This document shows, one piece after another, positions 42,163-50,155 of a stretch of 64,000 nt of DNA (position 1 is its first letter; each line of letters opens with the position of its first letter). The position numbers were made by a program, and so were the translations under genes. The DNA comes from CBDAQV01 sp965199335. Lineage in GTDB: Bacteria; Pseudomonadota; Alphaproteobacteria; CALMVH01. A model generated the notes under the pieces. The model ran no database searches, was not told where the DNA came from, and saw only the letters and a list, made by a program, of their open reading frames with translations. Location: positions 248,001 through 312,000 of the forward strand of contig CBDAQZ010000003.1 in the NCBI GenBank assembly GCA_965199335.1. Direction: 5' to 3'.

Positions 42163-43770
42163 TTATGGCGCTTTATCGTCCGGCTTGCGGATCTTGTAGA
42201 GTTCCGCAATGTCGGTACCGTCGATGAAAGTCAGCTTGTCCGGCTGAAGGTGGCCGGGATCGGGAAGTCCGCCGCCCAGCAGGACCAGCACGTAATCGAA
42301 GTCCCGCTGCCAATGGTGCAGATAAGGCGCATTCTCCACTATGACATCCGGCATACTATTGAATTTCAACACTTTATAGCTGAAGGGCATCCCCTCGTAC
42401 ATTGCCAGATGATCATAGGGGGCAAGCACTATGATCGGCTGTTTGCTCGGCGCGCTGAATATCATCGACCAGAACGATTCGTGCTCCGTGGTGAGCAGAG
42501 ACGGCAAATGCAGAAATGTCGGGAAAAAACCCTGGATCATCCGGCTTTCCGGCATCATTTGCCAGTAACTGCGATTATCCTTAATTCCCACCATGACCAG
42601 CAAGACCCGGCTTCCCGGCGGAACCGGCGCGATCGTTTTGCGCATATCGGCAATATCTTTGGTCGAAGCCGCCCACACTTTGGTCAGGTGACTCATTTTC
42701 AAACAGACGAACAGGCTGATGCAGGCGATGGCCGCGTATTTCTGCGATCTGGGAAGACGGGTTGGCTGAATGGCCGCGAACAGCATGAATCCGCCCATCG
42801 CAGGAAATCGTACATTTAGAAACGCGGTTCCCATGGCTGTCGCCGGGCAGAGAAGAAATATGAAAAACAGGATCGCCCCGGTCAGTACAGCGGGCGGATA
42901 GATGTCCATATAGCGCCGCTTCCAGCAATACAGAACGAACGCAAGGACGACCCCGCCCATCATCAGATCGATCGCGTTGCGATAGGTCAGAAAAGAAATC
43001 AGCAGGTTGGAAATCATATGATCTGCGTCAGTCCATTCGATCGCATTGCTGTTCACGTCGCTGATCGGCGCGCACAGATAGAGCACAGCGGGAATGCCGG
43101 CTATGACCGCCAGCGGCAGTATCCTCGTCCGCCATGGCCGGAAGGGGTTGGCGGGATTATTTTCTTCGCCTGCCTGCCGATGCAGATGAATCAGTTCGCT
43201 TGAGCCGATCAGCAGCAGAAAAAACGCCATGCTGAACAAATGAACGAAGAACAGACTTACGGAGCAGATGCAGGCCAGTACCATCACGGTCCGCGGCCAG
43301 CGCTCACGAAATGCCACCCATCCGGAAGCGCACAGCAGGGCCAGCCCGATGCCAAGGTCGAAATTCAGGAATCCCATCAGGATCAATCCGTGATAGGCGA
43401 TCAGCCCGGAAGCCAGCTGCCACCAGCTGACCCTGCCGAAGGCCGCGCGTGCGTAAAGCAGCGTACCGAACACAGGCAGGATGATCGCCAACCCCAACAT
43501 GATGCGCCCGGCAGTGTAGAGTGGCATGATATGCGCCATTCGCGGCATTACGACATCGATCGCTATGTTCGGGATCAGCGTCCAGTGCGGCGCATACATC
43601 CTGCTGAGATAGGGATCCTCGGGATGCGCCAGTATGTACATCCGGGCCAGATGATTGGGGTAATCGAGTACGGGTGGAATTTCGGCGACCAGCAACGGCA
43701 CGATCAGAATTACCAGCAGCACGGAAAGTGTCAGCCAGAACGCGATGGTGTTGTAACTGCGCTCGTTCAT
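42163..43770 (-). CDS. Large membrane protein, GT-C glycosyltransferase-like
   Basis: A 535-residue protein with about ten to twelve membrane helices and a C-terminal soluble domain (residues about 425-535). The first extracytoplasmic loop holds P-P-V-L-D-Y-P-N-H-L-A-R, the acidic loop typical of GT-C-fold transferases using polyprenyl-linked sugars. It is not assignable to a named family. ATG 43770 overlaps the stop of the GT87-like gene (ATGA); the long upstream extension of this frame is shadow. Confidence 0.75.
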   Translation of the reverse strand: MNERSYNTIAFWLTLSVLLVILIVPLLVAEIPPVLDYPNHLARMYILAHPEDPYLSRMYAPHWTLIPNIAIDVVMPRMAHIMPLYTAGRIMLGLAIILPVFGTLLYARAAFGRVSWWQLASGLIAYHGLILMGFLNFDLGIGLALLCASGWVAFRERWPRTVMVLACICSVSLFFVHLFSMAFFLLLIGSSELIHLHRQAGEENNPANPFRPWRTRILPLAVIAGIPAVLYLCAPISDVNSNAIEWTDADHMISNLLISFLTYRNAIDLMMGGVVLAFVLYCWKRRYMDIYPPAVLTGAILFFIFLLCPATAMGTAFLNVRFPAMGGFMLFAAIQPTRLPRSQKYAAIACISLFVCLKMSHLTKVWAASTKDIADMRKTIAPVPPGSRVLLVMVGIKDNRSYWQMMPESRMIQGFFPTFLHLPSLLTTEHESFWSMIFSAPSKQPIIVLAPYDHLAMYEGMPFSYKVLKFNSMPDVIVENAPYLHHWQRDFDYVLVLLGGGLPDPGHLQPDKLTFIDGTDIAELYKIRKPDDKAP

Positions 43771-44975
43771 GGGGATGCAATGCAGAATTTCATCGACACG
43801 CGATGGGAGATCGCCAGCCAGAATAGGGCGGCAAAGCCGATCGGCGCGAAAGCCTGCAGCACGGGGAAGCGGCTGGCGCCTGCCGCCATGGCCAGCATCG
43901 GAGCGAACCAGGCGACCAGGCAGATCGTGCGCTGCCACCATGTCGCGCCCGAACCGGGCCACACTATGCAGGCCAGTGGAATGGCCAGCAGGACAAGGTC
44001 GTAGTTGAAGATGTAAGGCGTTACCAGTGGCACGGCAGTGACCACGATAAAGGCCTGCTGCCTGACATCGTCGGTCCGTCGCAAGGCCGCAACGACCAGG
44101 GCGACAACGGCAAGCGCGCATCCGACCTGCAGGGCGATGGCGTCGAAATAATTGAATCCCACGCGCCTGAACCCGGCATAGGGCGACTGGATCATGACCG
44201 CATAGAAGCCCTTGAAGTGGTAAAGATACGCCATCTCGACCTTTGCGGTATCGGCGAAATATTGCTTCCAGATATCGAGGCCGAAGGCCAACATGGAGAC
44301 AGCACCGATGGCGATCGACGTGACGCAGGCCGATAGGATCGGTTTCCACGCGCGCATGGCAATCAGCGCGAAGGGCAGGACAAGGCCCAGCTGCGGCTTG
44401 AACGTCAGTATCCCGAATGCGACTCCTGCCAGGACAGGGTGCCGTTTGATTGCCAGCAGCCCCCCGATGAGCAAGGCCGCCGTCAGGAACCCGTTCTGTC
44501 CGCTGAGCAGATTGATCAGGCAGGCAGGGGCCAGCACCAGCGCCAGCACGGCCCATGGCTTTTGTGGATACCATATCCGAAAAACCGCGATCGTGGCGGC
44601 GATGCCGCAGAAGGTCCACAATGCAAGGGATGGGAAATACGGCAATATCGAAAACGGGTAATAGACCACCAGTGCGTTCGGCGGATAGCTCCAGTAGCAA
44701 TTGGGAACCGCCTGACCGAACCGTTCGCCCGCCGCTGCCGTGTATGCCTTGAGGTCGAACAGCGCGGCGATGTCACCATCTGCCGCCAAATGCGGCGCGA
44801 TCCAGACATTGATGAAATCGCGCCCGATCTGGACGCCCCTGTGATCCAGCCCGTGTGCCGCAGGCGCATAACCTGCCGCCAGAAACCCTGCCAGCATCGC
44901 CAGCGACCCCAGCAGCGCCACCACGATGGTGATATCGAAACATAGAACACGCTTGCGCCACCCCGTAAGGTTCAT
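43767..44975 (-). CDS. GT87-family (DUF2029) membrane glycosyltransferase
   Basis: A 402-residue polytopic protein with about ten helices. The first periplasmic loop has G-R-D-F-I-N-V-W and Y-W-S-Y-P-P, and the later loop has L-S-G-Q-N-G-F and F-K-P-Q-L-G, all typical of GT87/DUF2029 polyprenyl-phosphate-mannose-dependent transferases. ATG 44975 overlaps the folC stop (ATGA), linking it to the metabolic operon upstream. The acceptor glycan is unknown. Confidence 0.85.
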   Translation of the reverse strand: MNLTGWRKRVLCFDITIVVALLGSLAMLAGFLAAGYAPAAHGLDHRGVQIGRDFINVWIAPHLAADGDIAALFDLKAYTAAAGERFGQAVPNCYWSYPPNALVVYYPFSILPYFPSLALWTFCGIAATIAVFRIWYPQKPWAVLALVLAPACLINLLSGQNGFLTAALLIGGLLAIKRHPVLAGVAFGILTFKPQLGLVLPFALIAMRAWKPILSACVTSIAIGAVSMLAFGLDIWKQYFADTAKVEMAYLYHFKGFYAVMIQSPYAGFRRVGFNYFDAIALQVGCALAVVALVVAALRRTDDVRQQAFIVVTAVPLVTPYIFNYDLVLLAIPLACIVWPGSGATWWQRTICLVAWFAPMLAMAAGASRFPVLQAFAPIGFAALFWLAISHRVSMKFCIASP

Positions 44976-46327
44976 GCCGACATCGCCAGGATTTTGCCTG
45001 CCAGATACAGCGAGCCGCAAATCAGTATGCGCCGGGGGCCAGCGCCCGAAGCGGCCAGGTCGGTTACCGCCTCGGCAATCGATGCCGCCGGGCGTGCCAC
45101 GATGGTCGCATCGCGCGCGGCGGCGGCGGCTTCGTCGGCAGACAGCGACAGGGGTTCGTCGGGAATGGCGATCGCGCGCAGCTCGCGGACATACGGCGCC
45201 ATCGGCGCCAGAAAATCGGCAGGCTTCTTGGTATTCAGCATGCCGAAGATCAGGGTCAGCGGCAGGGCTTCCTCTTCCACCGCCCAGTTCATCGCCTGCC
45301 GTGCCAGCACCTCGCCACCGGAATCGTTGTGGCCGCCATCCAGCCACAGCTCCCAGTGCGGCGGCAGCAATTCGGCCAGAGCGCCCGTCTCGATGCGCTG
45401 CAATCGGCCCGGCCATTCGACTTTGTTCATGCCGCCGGCAAGATCCAGCTTCCAGGACTGGAACTGGCCCGAGCAGCGCAGCATCGCCAAGGCCGTACCG
45501 GCATTCATCATCTGGTGTTCACCCAGCAGCGCCGGCATCGGCAGATCGAACTGCCCCTGCGCGTCGCGGTACGTGAAACAGTCGCCCTTGCCTTCAACCG
45601 TCCAGTCGACCCCGTACTGGAACAGAGGCGCTCCGATTTCTGCTGCGCGCGCCTCGATCAACTGTTGTGCGGCGGCTTCCTTCTGCCATGCCAGGATCGC
45701 CGGCGTACCGGCTTTCAGGATACCTGCCTTCTCGCCCGCGATCTCCTCGATCGTGTCGCCCAGAATATGGGTATGATCGTAGGAAATGCGCGTGATCGCC
45801 GTCGCAGCCGGACGTTCGATCACGTTGGTGGCATCGAGTATGCCGCCAAGCCCGACCTCCAGCAGTACGGCATCCGCAGGCGTTTGCGCGAAGGCGTGCA
45901 GCGCCAGGGCGGTAGTGATCTCGAAGAAACTTATCTCCTGCAGGTCGTTTACGTTCTCGACCTCCTCGATCAATGCATGCAGCGCATCGTCCTCGATCAG
46001 CTTGCCCGCGATACGGATGCGTTCGTTGTATTTGACCAGATGGGGCGACGTATAAGCATGGACCGTAAGCCCGGATGCTTCGAGGATGGCACGCAGGAAA
46101 GCGACCGTGGACCCCTTGCCGTTCGTGCCGCCGACATGAAAGACCGGGGGCAAGTTATTTTGCGGATTGCCCAGAGCATCCAGCAGGCGGTGGATGCGCC
46201 CGAGGGTCAGTTCCATCCCGGCGGGGTGGAACCGCTTCAGCCTTTCCAGAGCGGGATCGAGGTTTCGGGTCGATGCGTCGAAAAGGTCCGGCGTTACAGG
46301 CCGCGCCTCAGCTGGGATGACCTTCAA
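44972..46327 (-). CDS. folC: Dihydrofolate/folylpolyglutamate synthase FolC
   Basis: A 451-residue bifunctional FolC: P-loop G-G-T-N-G-K-G-S-T, the Mur-ligase-like central domain (Y-D-H-T-H-I-L-G and E-K-A-G-I-L-K) and the C-terminal domain with L-W-L-D-G-G-H-N. It adds glutamate to dihydropteroate and folates. The first start is TTG 46327, which overlaps accD by 20 bases and has a GAAG-rich region upstream; no ATG is available before residue 38, inside the conserved region. It follows accD, the usual alphaproteobacterial order. Confidence 0.92.
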   Translation of the reverse strand: MKVIPAEARPVTPDLFDASTRNLDPALERLKRFHPAGMELTLGRIHRLLDALGNPQNNLPPVFHVGGTNGKGSTVAFLRAILEASGLTVHAYTSPHLVKYNERIRIAGKLIEDDALHALIEEVENVNDLQEISFFEITTALALHAFAQTPADAVLLEVGLGGILDATNVIERPAATAITRISYDHTHILGDTIEEIAGEKAGILKAGTPAILAWQKEAAAQQLIEARAAEIGAPLFQYGVDWTVEGKGDCFTYRDAQGQFDLPMPALLGEHQMMNAGTALAMLRCSGQFQSWKLDLAGGMNKVEWPGRLQRIETGALAELLPPHWELWLDGGHNDSGGEVLARQAMNWAVEEEALPLTLIFGMLNTKKPADFLAPMAPYVRELRAIAIPDEPLSLSADEAAAAARDATIVARPAASIAEAVTDLAASGAGPRRILICGSLYLAGKILAMSA

Positions 46328-47237
46328 CTTCGGCTTCTTCCGTCGCGGTTTTGGATGTGCCTTTCAGACGCAGGATTTCGGCGGTGGGGCCGGGCCGGCG
46401 CAGCAGGTCGAAGATGGTGATCAGCGTCTGCCGCAGATCCTTGCGTGGCACCACCATGTCGACCATGCCGTGCTCCAGAAGGTACTCGGCGCGCTGGAAG
46501 CCTTCGGGCAGGGTCTCGCGGATCGTCTCCTCGATCACGCGCGCCCCGGCGAAACCGATCTGCGCCCCCGGCTCCGCGATCTGCACATCGCCCAGCATCG
46601 CGAACGATGCCGACACGCCGCCGGTCGTGGGATCGGTCAGCAGCACGATGTAGGGCAGCTCAGCTTCCTTCACCATCTGGGTGGCGATGATCGTGCGCGG
46701 CATCTGCATCAGCGACAGGATACCCTCCTGCATGCGGGCGCCGCCGGACGCTGGTACGACGATCAGCGAAGCCTTCTGCAGCACCGCCAGTTTTGCCGCA
46801 GCCACGATGCCTTCGCCCACGGCCACGCCCATCGAGCCGCCCATGAACGAGAAATCGAACGCGGCGATCACGGTGGCGTAGCCCCCCATGCTGCCATGCG
46901 CGACCACCAGGGCATCATTGGCGCCGGTCTTGGTCTGCGCGTCCTTCAGGCGGTCGCTGTAACGCTTGCTGTCGCGGAACTTGAGCGGATCGGGTGCCGT
47001 CTTCGGCAACTCGATCGTTTCATACTTTCCTTCGTCGAACAGATACTGCAGCCGCAGCTTCGGCCCGATGCGCAGATGCGCGCCGCAATGGGTGCAGACA
47101 TGCATGTTCTGTTCAAGGTCACGCTGGAACAGCATCTGCCCGCAGGACGGGCATTTCTGCCAGAGGTTCTCGGGCACGTCGCGCGGCTTGACCAGCGCGC
47201 GAATCTTGGGGCGGACGTAGTTGGTGATCCAGTTCAT
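46308..47237 (-). CDS. accD: Acetyl-CoA carboxylase carboxyltransferase subunit beta
   Basis: A 309-residue AccD with the N-terminal zinc finger C-P-S-C ... C-T-H-C and the carboxyltransferase core (P-A-S-G-G-A-R-M-Q-E-G and T-D-P-T-T-G-G-V-S-A-S). It transfers carboxyl from biotin to acetyl-CoA for fatty acid synthesis. ATG 47237 overlaps the trpF stop (ATGA); the open frame to 47405 is trpF antiframe. In most relatives trpB and trpA lie between trpF and accD; here they are missing. Confidence 0.95.
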   Translation of the reverse strand: MNWITNYVRPKIRALVKPRDVPENLWQKCPSCGQMLFQRDLEQNMHVCTHCGAHLRIGPKLRLQYLFDEGKYETIELPKTAPDPLKFRDSKRYSDRLKDAQTKTGANDALVVAHGSMGGYATVIAAFDFSFMGGSMGVAVGEGIVAAAKLAVLQKASLIVVPASGGARMQEGILSLMQMPRTIIATQMVKEAELPYIVLLTDPTTGGVSASFAMLGDVQIAEPGAQIGFAGARVIEETIRETLPEGFQRAEYLLEHGMVDMVVPRKDLRQTLITIFDLLRRPGPTAEILRLKGTSKTATEEAEVEGHPS

Positions 47238-47869
47238 GGCGATAGTGTAGCCGCAATAAAATCCCGGACAAGAGCCGCGTTCTTGACGCCGGGACCGGTT
47301 TCGACGCCCGAAGAGACATCGACCGCCTTTGCCCCGCTGATCCTGATGGCCTGGGCAACATTGGCGGCAGTCAGGCCACCGGACAGCATCCAGGGCCGTT
47401 TCCATGCATGGCCGGATAACAAATTCCAGTCGAACGATACGCCGTTACCACCGGGCAGGACGGCTTCCCTGGGGGGGCGGGCATCGAATAGCAGCCAGTC
47501 GGTGCTGTCTTCGTAAGCAGCAATGGCGGCAAGGTCTCCGGCATCGGCGATGCCGAAAGCCTTCATGACCGGCAGGCCGAAACGGCGTTTGACCTCGGCG
47601 ACCCGTTCCGGCGTTTCACCACCATGCAGCTGCAGCATGTCCAGGGGCACTTTCGCCAGCGTCTTCTCTAGCAGGGCGTCATCCGGATCGACGAACAGGC
47701 CGACACGGCTGACGGAAACAGCCTGCCCGACGTCCCTCGCCTGTTCGATGGTCACGAAGCGAGGCGAACGTTCGAAAAAAACCAGGCCGATATGGGCCGC
47801 GCCGGCAGCGATAGCAACCTGCGCCATTTCCGGATCACGAACGCCGCAAATCTTGACGGCGACCGTCAT
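47234..47869 (-). CDS. trpF: Phosphoribosylanthranilate isomerase
   Basis: A 211-residue TIM-barrel enzyme with K-I-C-G-V at the start, the central G-L-F-V-D, L-Q-L-H-G-G-E and the phosphate-binding L-S-G-G-L-T and D-V-S-S-G-V-E near the end. It catalyses the Amadori rearrangement in tryptophan synthesis. ATG 47869 shares its A with the cupin stop (TGATG). It is the only tryptophan gene seen here. Confidence 0.95.
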   Translation of the reverse strand: MTVAVKICGVRDPEMAQVAIAAGAAHIGLVFFERSPRFVTIEQARDVGQAVSVSRVGLFVDPDDALLEKTLAKVPLDMLQLHGGETPERVAEVKRRFGLPVMKAFGIADAGDLAAIAAYEDSTDWLLFDARPPREAVLPGGNGVSFDWNLLSGHAWKRPWMLSGGLTAANVAQAIRISGAKAVDVSSGVETGPGVKNAALVRDFIAATLSP

Positions 47870-48204
47870 CACGCTTCCAGATCGATTTCCGCTGCCGGAT
47901 CGAAGGCGGGAGTGCAGAAAATAACAAGACGCATCGATCCCGAAAAATCATAGGATGTGTTCTTTGGCACCAAGATTACATCATCCTTGGCAACGGATAT
48001 ATCCGCGCCATCGAGTTTGAAAACGCCACTTCCTTCGATAACAAAATAAAATCTGTCGCTTAGCGTGGTCTTGGTAAGGCCGTGCCTCCCATCAACTTGT
48101 AGAAGGGCAACATCGCCAGAAGCGCAGTCTTTTGCAGAGGTATATGCGACCCCATCGATACCGTTAAAACGTATGGTACGGCCTGTCTGTTTTTGAAATT
48201 TCAC
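47869..48204 (-). CDS. Small cupin-fold protein without metal-binding histidines
   Basis: A 111-residue single-cupin protein (F-Y-F-V-I-E-G-S-G-V-F and V-P-K-N-T-S-Y-D-F-S-G). The usual HxH...E of motif 1 and the His of motif 2 are absent (Y stands in the last position), so it probably does not bind a metal like typical cupin enzymes and may be a sugar- or ligand-binding or isomerase-like cupin. It is coupled to pyrF (ATGA) and to trpF (TGATG), an insertion in the otherwise conserved pyrF-trpF order. Its base composition is more AT-rich than its neighbours. Confidence 0.75.
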   Translation of the reverse strand: MKFQKQTGRTIRFNGIDGVAYTSAKDCASGDVALLQVDGRHGLTKTTLSDRFYFVIEGSGVFKLDGADISVAKDDVILVPKNTSYDFSGSMRLVIFCTPAFDPAAEIDLEA

Positions 48205-48899
48205 GCCGTTTGCTTCAATGAATGATCAATTGCCTGTGCTGCCTCGGCCGGATTATCAGCTTTGGTGATCGGGCGGCCGACGACAAGGTAAGTGGCCCCG
48301 AATTCGATCGCGGCCGTTGGCGTCAATGCTCGTTTCTGGTCGTCGCTGGCCGCGCCTTCCGGCCTTATGCCGGGGACCATCAGGATCGGTCCGCCGCCGA
48401 TGCGGGCACGGACGGCCGCGATTTCCGACGGGGCGCAGACGATGCCGTCCAGCCCGCATTCCATCGCCAGTTCGGCCAGGCGCAGCACCTGATCCTCGGC
48501 CGGGCCGACCTGACCGACGCTGTGAAGATCGCAATCGTCGAGGCTGGTCAGCACCGTGACGCCGAGCAGGCTCAGTTTCTTCGGCGCTTCCTCCGTGGCT
48601 TCGACAGCCGCGCGCAACATCGCGGGGCCGCCCGAAACATGGAGGGTCAGGAAGTCGACGCCCAGCCTTCCCAGCGCGCGCACCGCACCGGCAACCGTGT
48701 TGGGAATGTCGTGCAGCTTGAGGTCGAGGAACAGCGGCAAGCCGAGGTCGAGCAGCGCCGTGACACCATCGGGTCCATTGGCGGAGTAGAATTCCAGGCC
48801 GGCCTTGAGGCCGCCGACATGCGGCGCAACGCTGGCAGCCATAAGCTTCGCCTCGCCCAGTGTGGGCGTGTCGAGCGCGACGAAGACGGGGGACTTCAC
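48201..48899 (-). CDS. pyrF: Orotidine 5'-phosphate decarboxylase
   Basis: A 232-residue PyrF with the catalytic D-L-K-L-H-D-I-P-N-T-V tetrad region, F-V-A-L-D-T at the start and V-P-G-I-R-P plus V-V-G-R-P-I at the phosphate site. It makes UMP from OMP. The start is GTG 48899, overlapping the lapA-like stop as GTGA; the stop overlaps the cupin start. Confidence 0.95.
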   Translation of the reverse strand: MKSPVFVALDTPTLGEAKLMAASVAPHVGGLKAGLEFYSANGPDGVTALLDLGLPLFLDLKLHDIPNTVAGAVRALGRLGVDFLTLHVSGGPAMLRAAVEATEEAPKKLSLLGVTVLTSLDDCDLHSVGQVGPAEDQVLRLAELAMECGLDGIVCAPSEIAAVRARIGGGPILMVPGIRPEGAASDDQKRALTPTAAIEFGATYLVVGRPITKADNPAEAAQAIDHSLKQTA

Positions 48900-49267
48900 A
48901 GCATCTCCGGATTGTCGATCAACGCGGGCTGAGAGGGTTCGTGGCGGCTGGACGACGCCAGCTGGGCCGCGCGTTCCTCGGCGGATTCGGCGCGGCTACG
49001 CATCGATGTCAAATCGCCTTCGAGGATCTGCACGCGCTTGTTGGCATGTTTCGCCGACCGGCGATGCCTCCGACCAGCGTTCCAGGCGGCAAGCCCGCCC
49101 AGCACGAAGCCGGCGAAAATCAGCAGGAAAGCGATCAAATAGAGCGGCGCGGTGATTTCCTGCGGCAGCGGAAACAGCTCCAGCTTCGTCTCCTCCTTGT
49201 TGGAGGAGGCGAACAGTACCAGGATCGCCACCAGCAGAAAGCTTAGAAAGCCGGAAAGGTAGCGCAA
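48896..49267 (-). CDS. LapA-domain membrane protein
   Basis: A 123-residue protein with two membrane helices (residues 5-20 and 40-62), the N-x-E-x-x-x-L-x-L-F-P loop between them and a cytoplasmic coiled-coil tail, as in LapA/YciS-type (DUF1049) proteins. It follows ihfB in many proteobacteria. The start is TTG 49267, two bases after the ihfB stop. In E. coli LapA/LapB regulate lipopolysaccharide assembly; lapB is not in this operon. Confidence 0.85.
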   Translation of the reverse strand: MRYLSGFLSFLLVAILVLFASSNKEETKLELFPLPQEITAPLYLIAFLLIFAGFVLGGLAAWNAGRRHRRSAKHANKRVQILEGDLTSMRSRAESAEERAAQLASSSRHEPSQPALIDNPEML

Positions 49268-49269
49268 TG

Positions 49270-49566
49270 CTATTTCCCTTTCTTGTCCTGCTTGTTCAGG
49301 CGCTCACGCAGCTGCTTGCCGGTCTTGAAGAACGGCACCACCTTCTCGTCCACGGTTACGGCCTCGCCGGTGCGCGGGTTGCGGCCCGTGCGTGCGTCGC
49401 GCTGCTTGATCGAGAACGTGCCGAAGCCGCGCAGCTCGACCCGGTCGCCATCGGCCAGGGCCTGGACGATCCGATCGAAGATCGCCGCGACGATCAATTC
49501 GGCGTCGCGTTGCATGAGATGCGGGTTGAGCGCCGCCACTTGTCGTACCAGTTCGGACCTAGTCAT
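49270..49566 (-). CDS. ihfB: Integration host factor subunit beta
   Basis: A 98-residue HU/IHF protein: M-T-R-S-E-L-V start, G-D-R-V-E-L-R-G-F-G-T-F-S and the DNA-minor-groove arm G-R-N-P-R-T-G-E. The beta type is supported by position next to rpsA and lapA. It bends DNA at specific sites as a heterodimer with IHF alpha. ATG 49566 lies inside the end of the upstream membrane-protein gene (8-base overlap). Confidence 0.93.
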   Translation of the reverse strand: MTRSELVRQVAALNPHLMQRDAELIVAAIFDRIVQALADGDRVELRGFGTFSIKQRDARTGRNPRTGEAVTVDEKVVPFFKTGKQLRERLNKQDKKGK

Positions 49567-50077
49567 GTCCCATTATCCGACGATTAAGCCGCGCGATCAA
49601 CCAGATAGTGGCGCCAACAGCAAATCCAAGGGCGGCGCCAGACGAATAAACATAGAGATCATCACGGGAAAAGACCGCTACGGCGGTCCAATGGTTCACG
49701 AACAAGTCCAGCATATGAAGCGAGAATAACAATAAGGGCGTGAACGTGGCCCCGCACAAAGCCGCCGGCCAGAATTTAAAGCACCCATATCTCTGCAATA
49801 TAAGATACAGGACAGGCCCTAATATCAGTACGGCCGCGTAGGAAAGCACTGCTGATACCAGAAGCAGGAACGCTGCAAGACTGAGCCCGCTCGCGCTGGT
49901 GTTTCCACCCGATATAAAAAAATAGACACCCATTACAAAAACCGGTCCCCAGAGCGGCGCGACCAGAAAGGCTATGAGCGTCCTGCGCCGCATCCTGGGT
50001 TTCACGTTGTGCGGGTCCAGTCCCGGAACAGTCTGTCCCGGCCGGGACAGTATCTGAGACGACGGGGCATCATCCAT
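49559..50077 (-). CDS. Four-helix membrane protein, unknown
   Basis: A 172-residue protein with about four membrane helices between residues 33 and 160 and short soluble ends. No motif recognised. GAGGAT precedes ATG 50077, and its end overlaps ihfB. It sits between ihfB and rpsA, which are usually adjacent in proteobacteria, and it is more AT-rich than they are, so it is probably an insertion. The rpsA terminator just upstream means it has its own promoter or depends on readthrough. Confidence 0.65.
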   Translation of the reverse strand: MDDAPSSQILSRPGQTVPGLDPHNVKPRMRRRTLIAFLVAPLWGPVFVMGVYFFISGGNTSASGLSLAAFLLLVSAVLSYAAVLILGPVLYLILQRYGCFKFWPAALCGATFTPLLLFSLHMLDLFVNHWTAVAVFSRDDLYVYSSGAALGFAVGATIWLIARLNRRIMGHD

Positions 50078-50118
50078 CGATCATCCTCACCTGCACCTGC
50101 ATTTGCTTTGGGCAACAT

Positions 50119-50147
50119 AAAAAGCCCTCCGCTAAGGGAGGGCTTTT
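50119..50147 (-). terminator. Rho-independent terminator after rpsA
   Basis: On the minus strand AAAAGCCCTCC, a five-base loop and GGAGGGCTTTTT form a strong GC-rich stem followed by a T-run, nine bases after the rpsA stop. This is a textbook intrinsic terminator; the mirror sequence also ends in TTTT on the plus strand. Confidence 0.9.
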
Positions 50148-50155
50148 CAGGTTTT

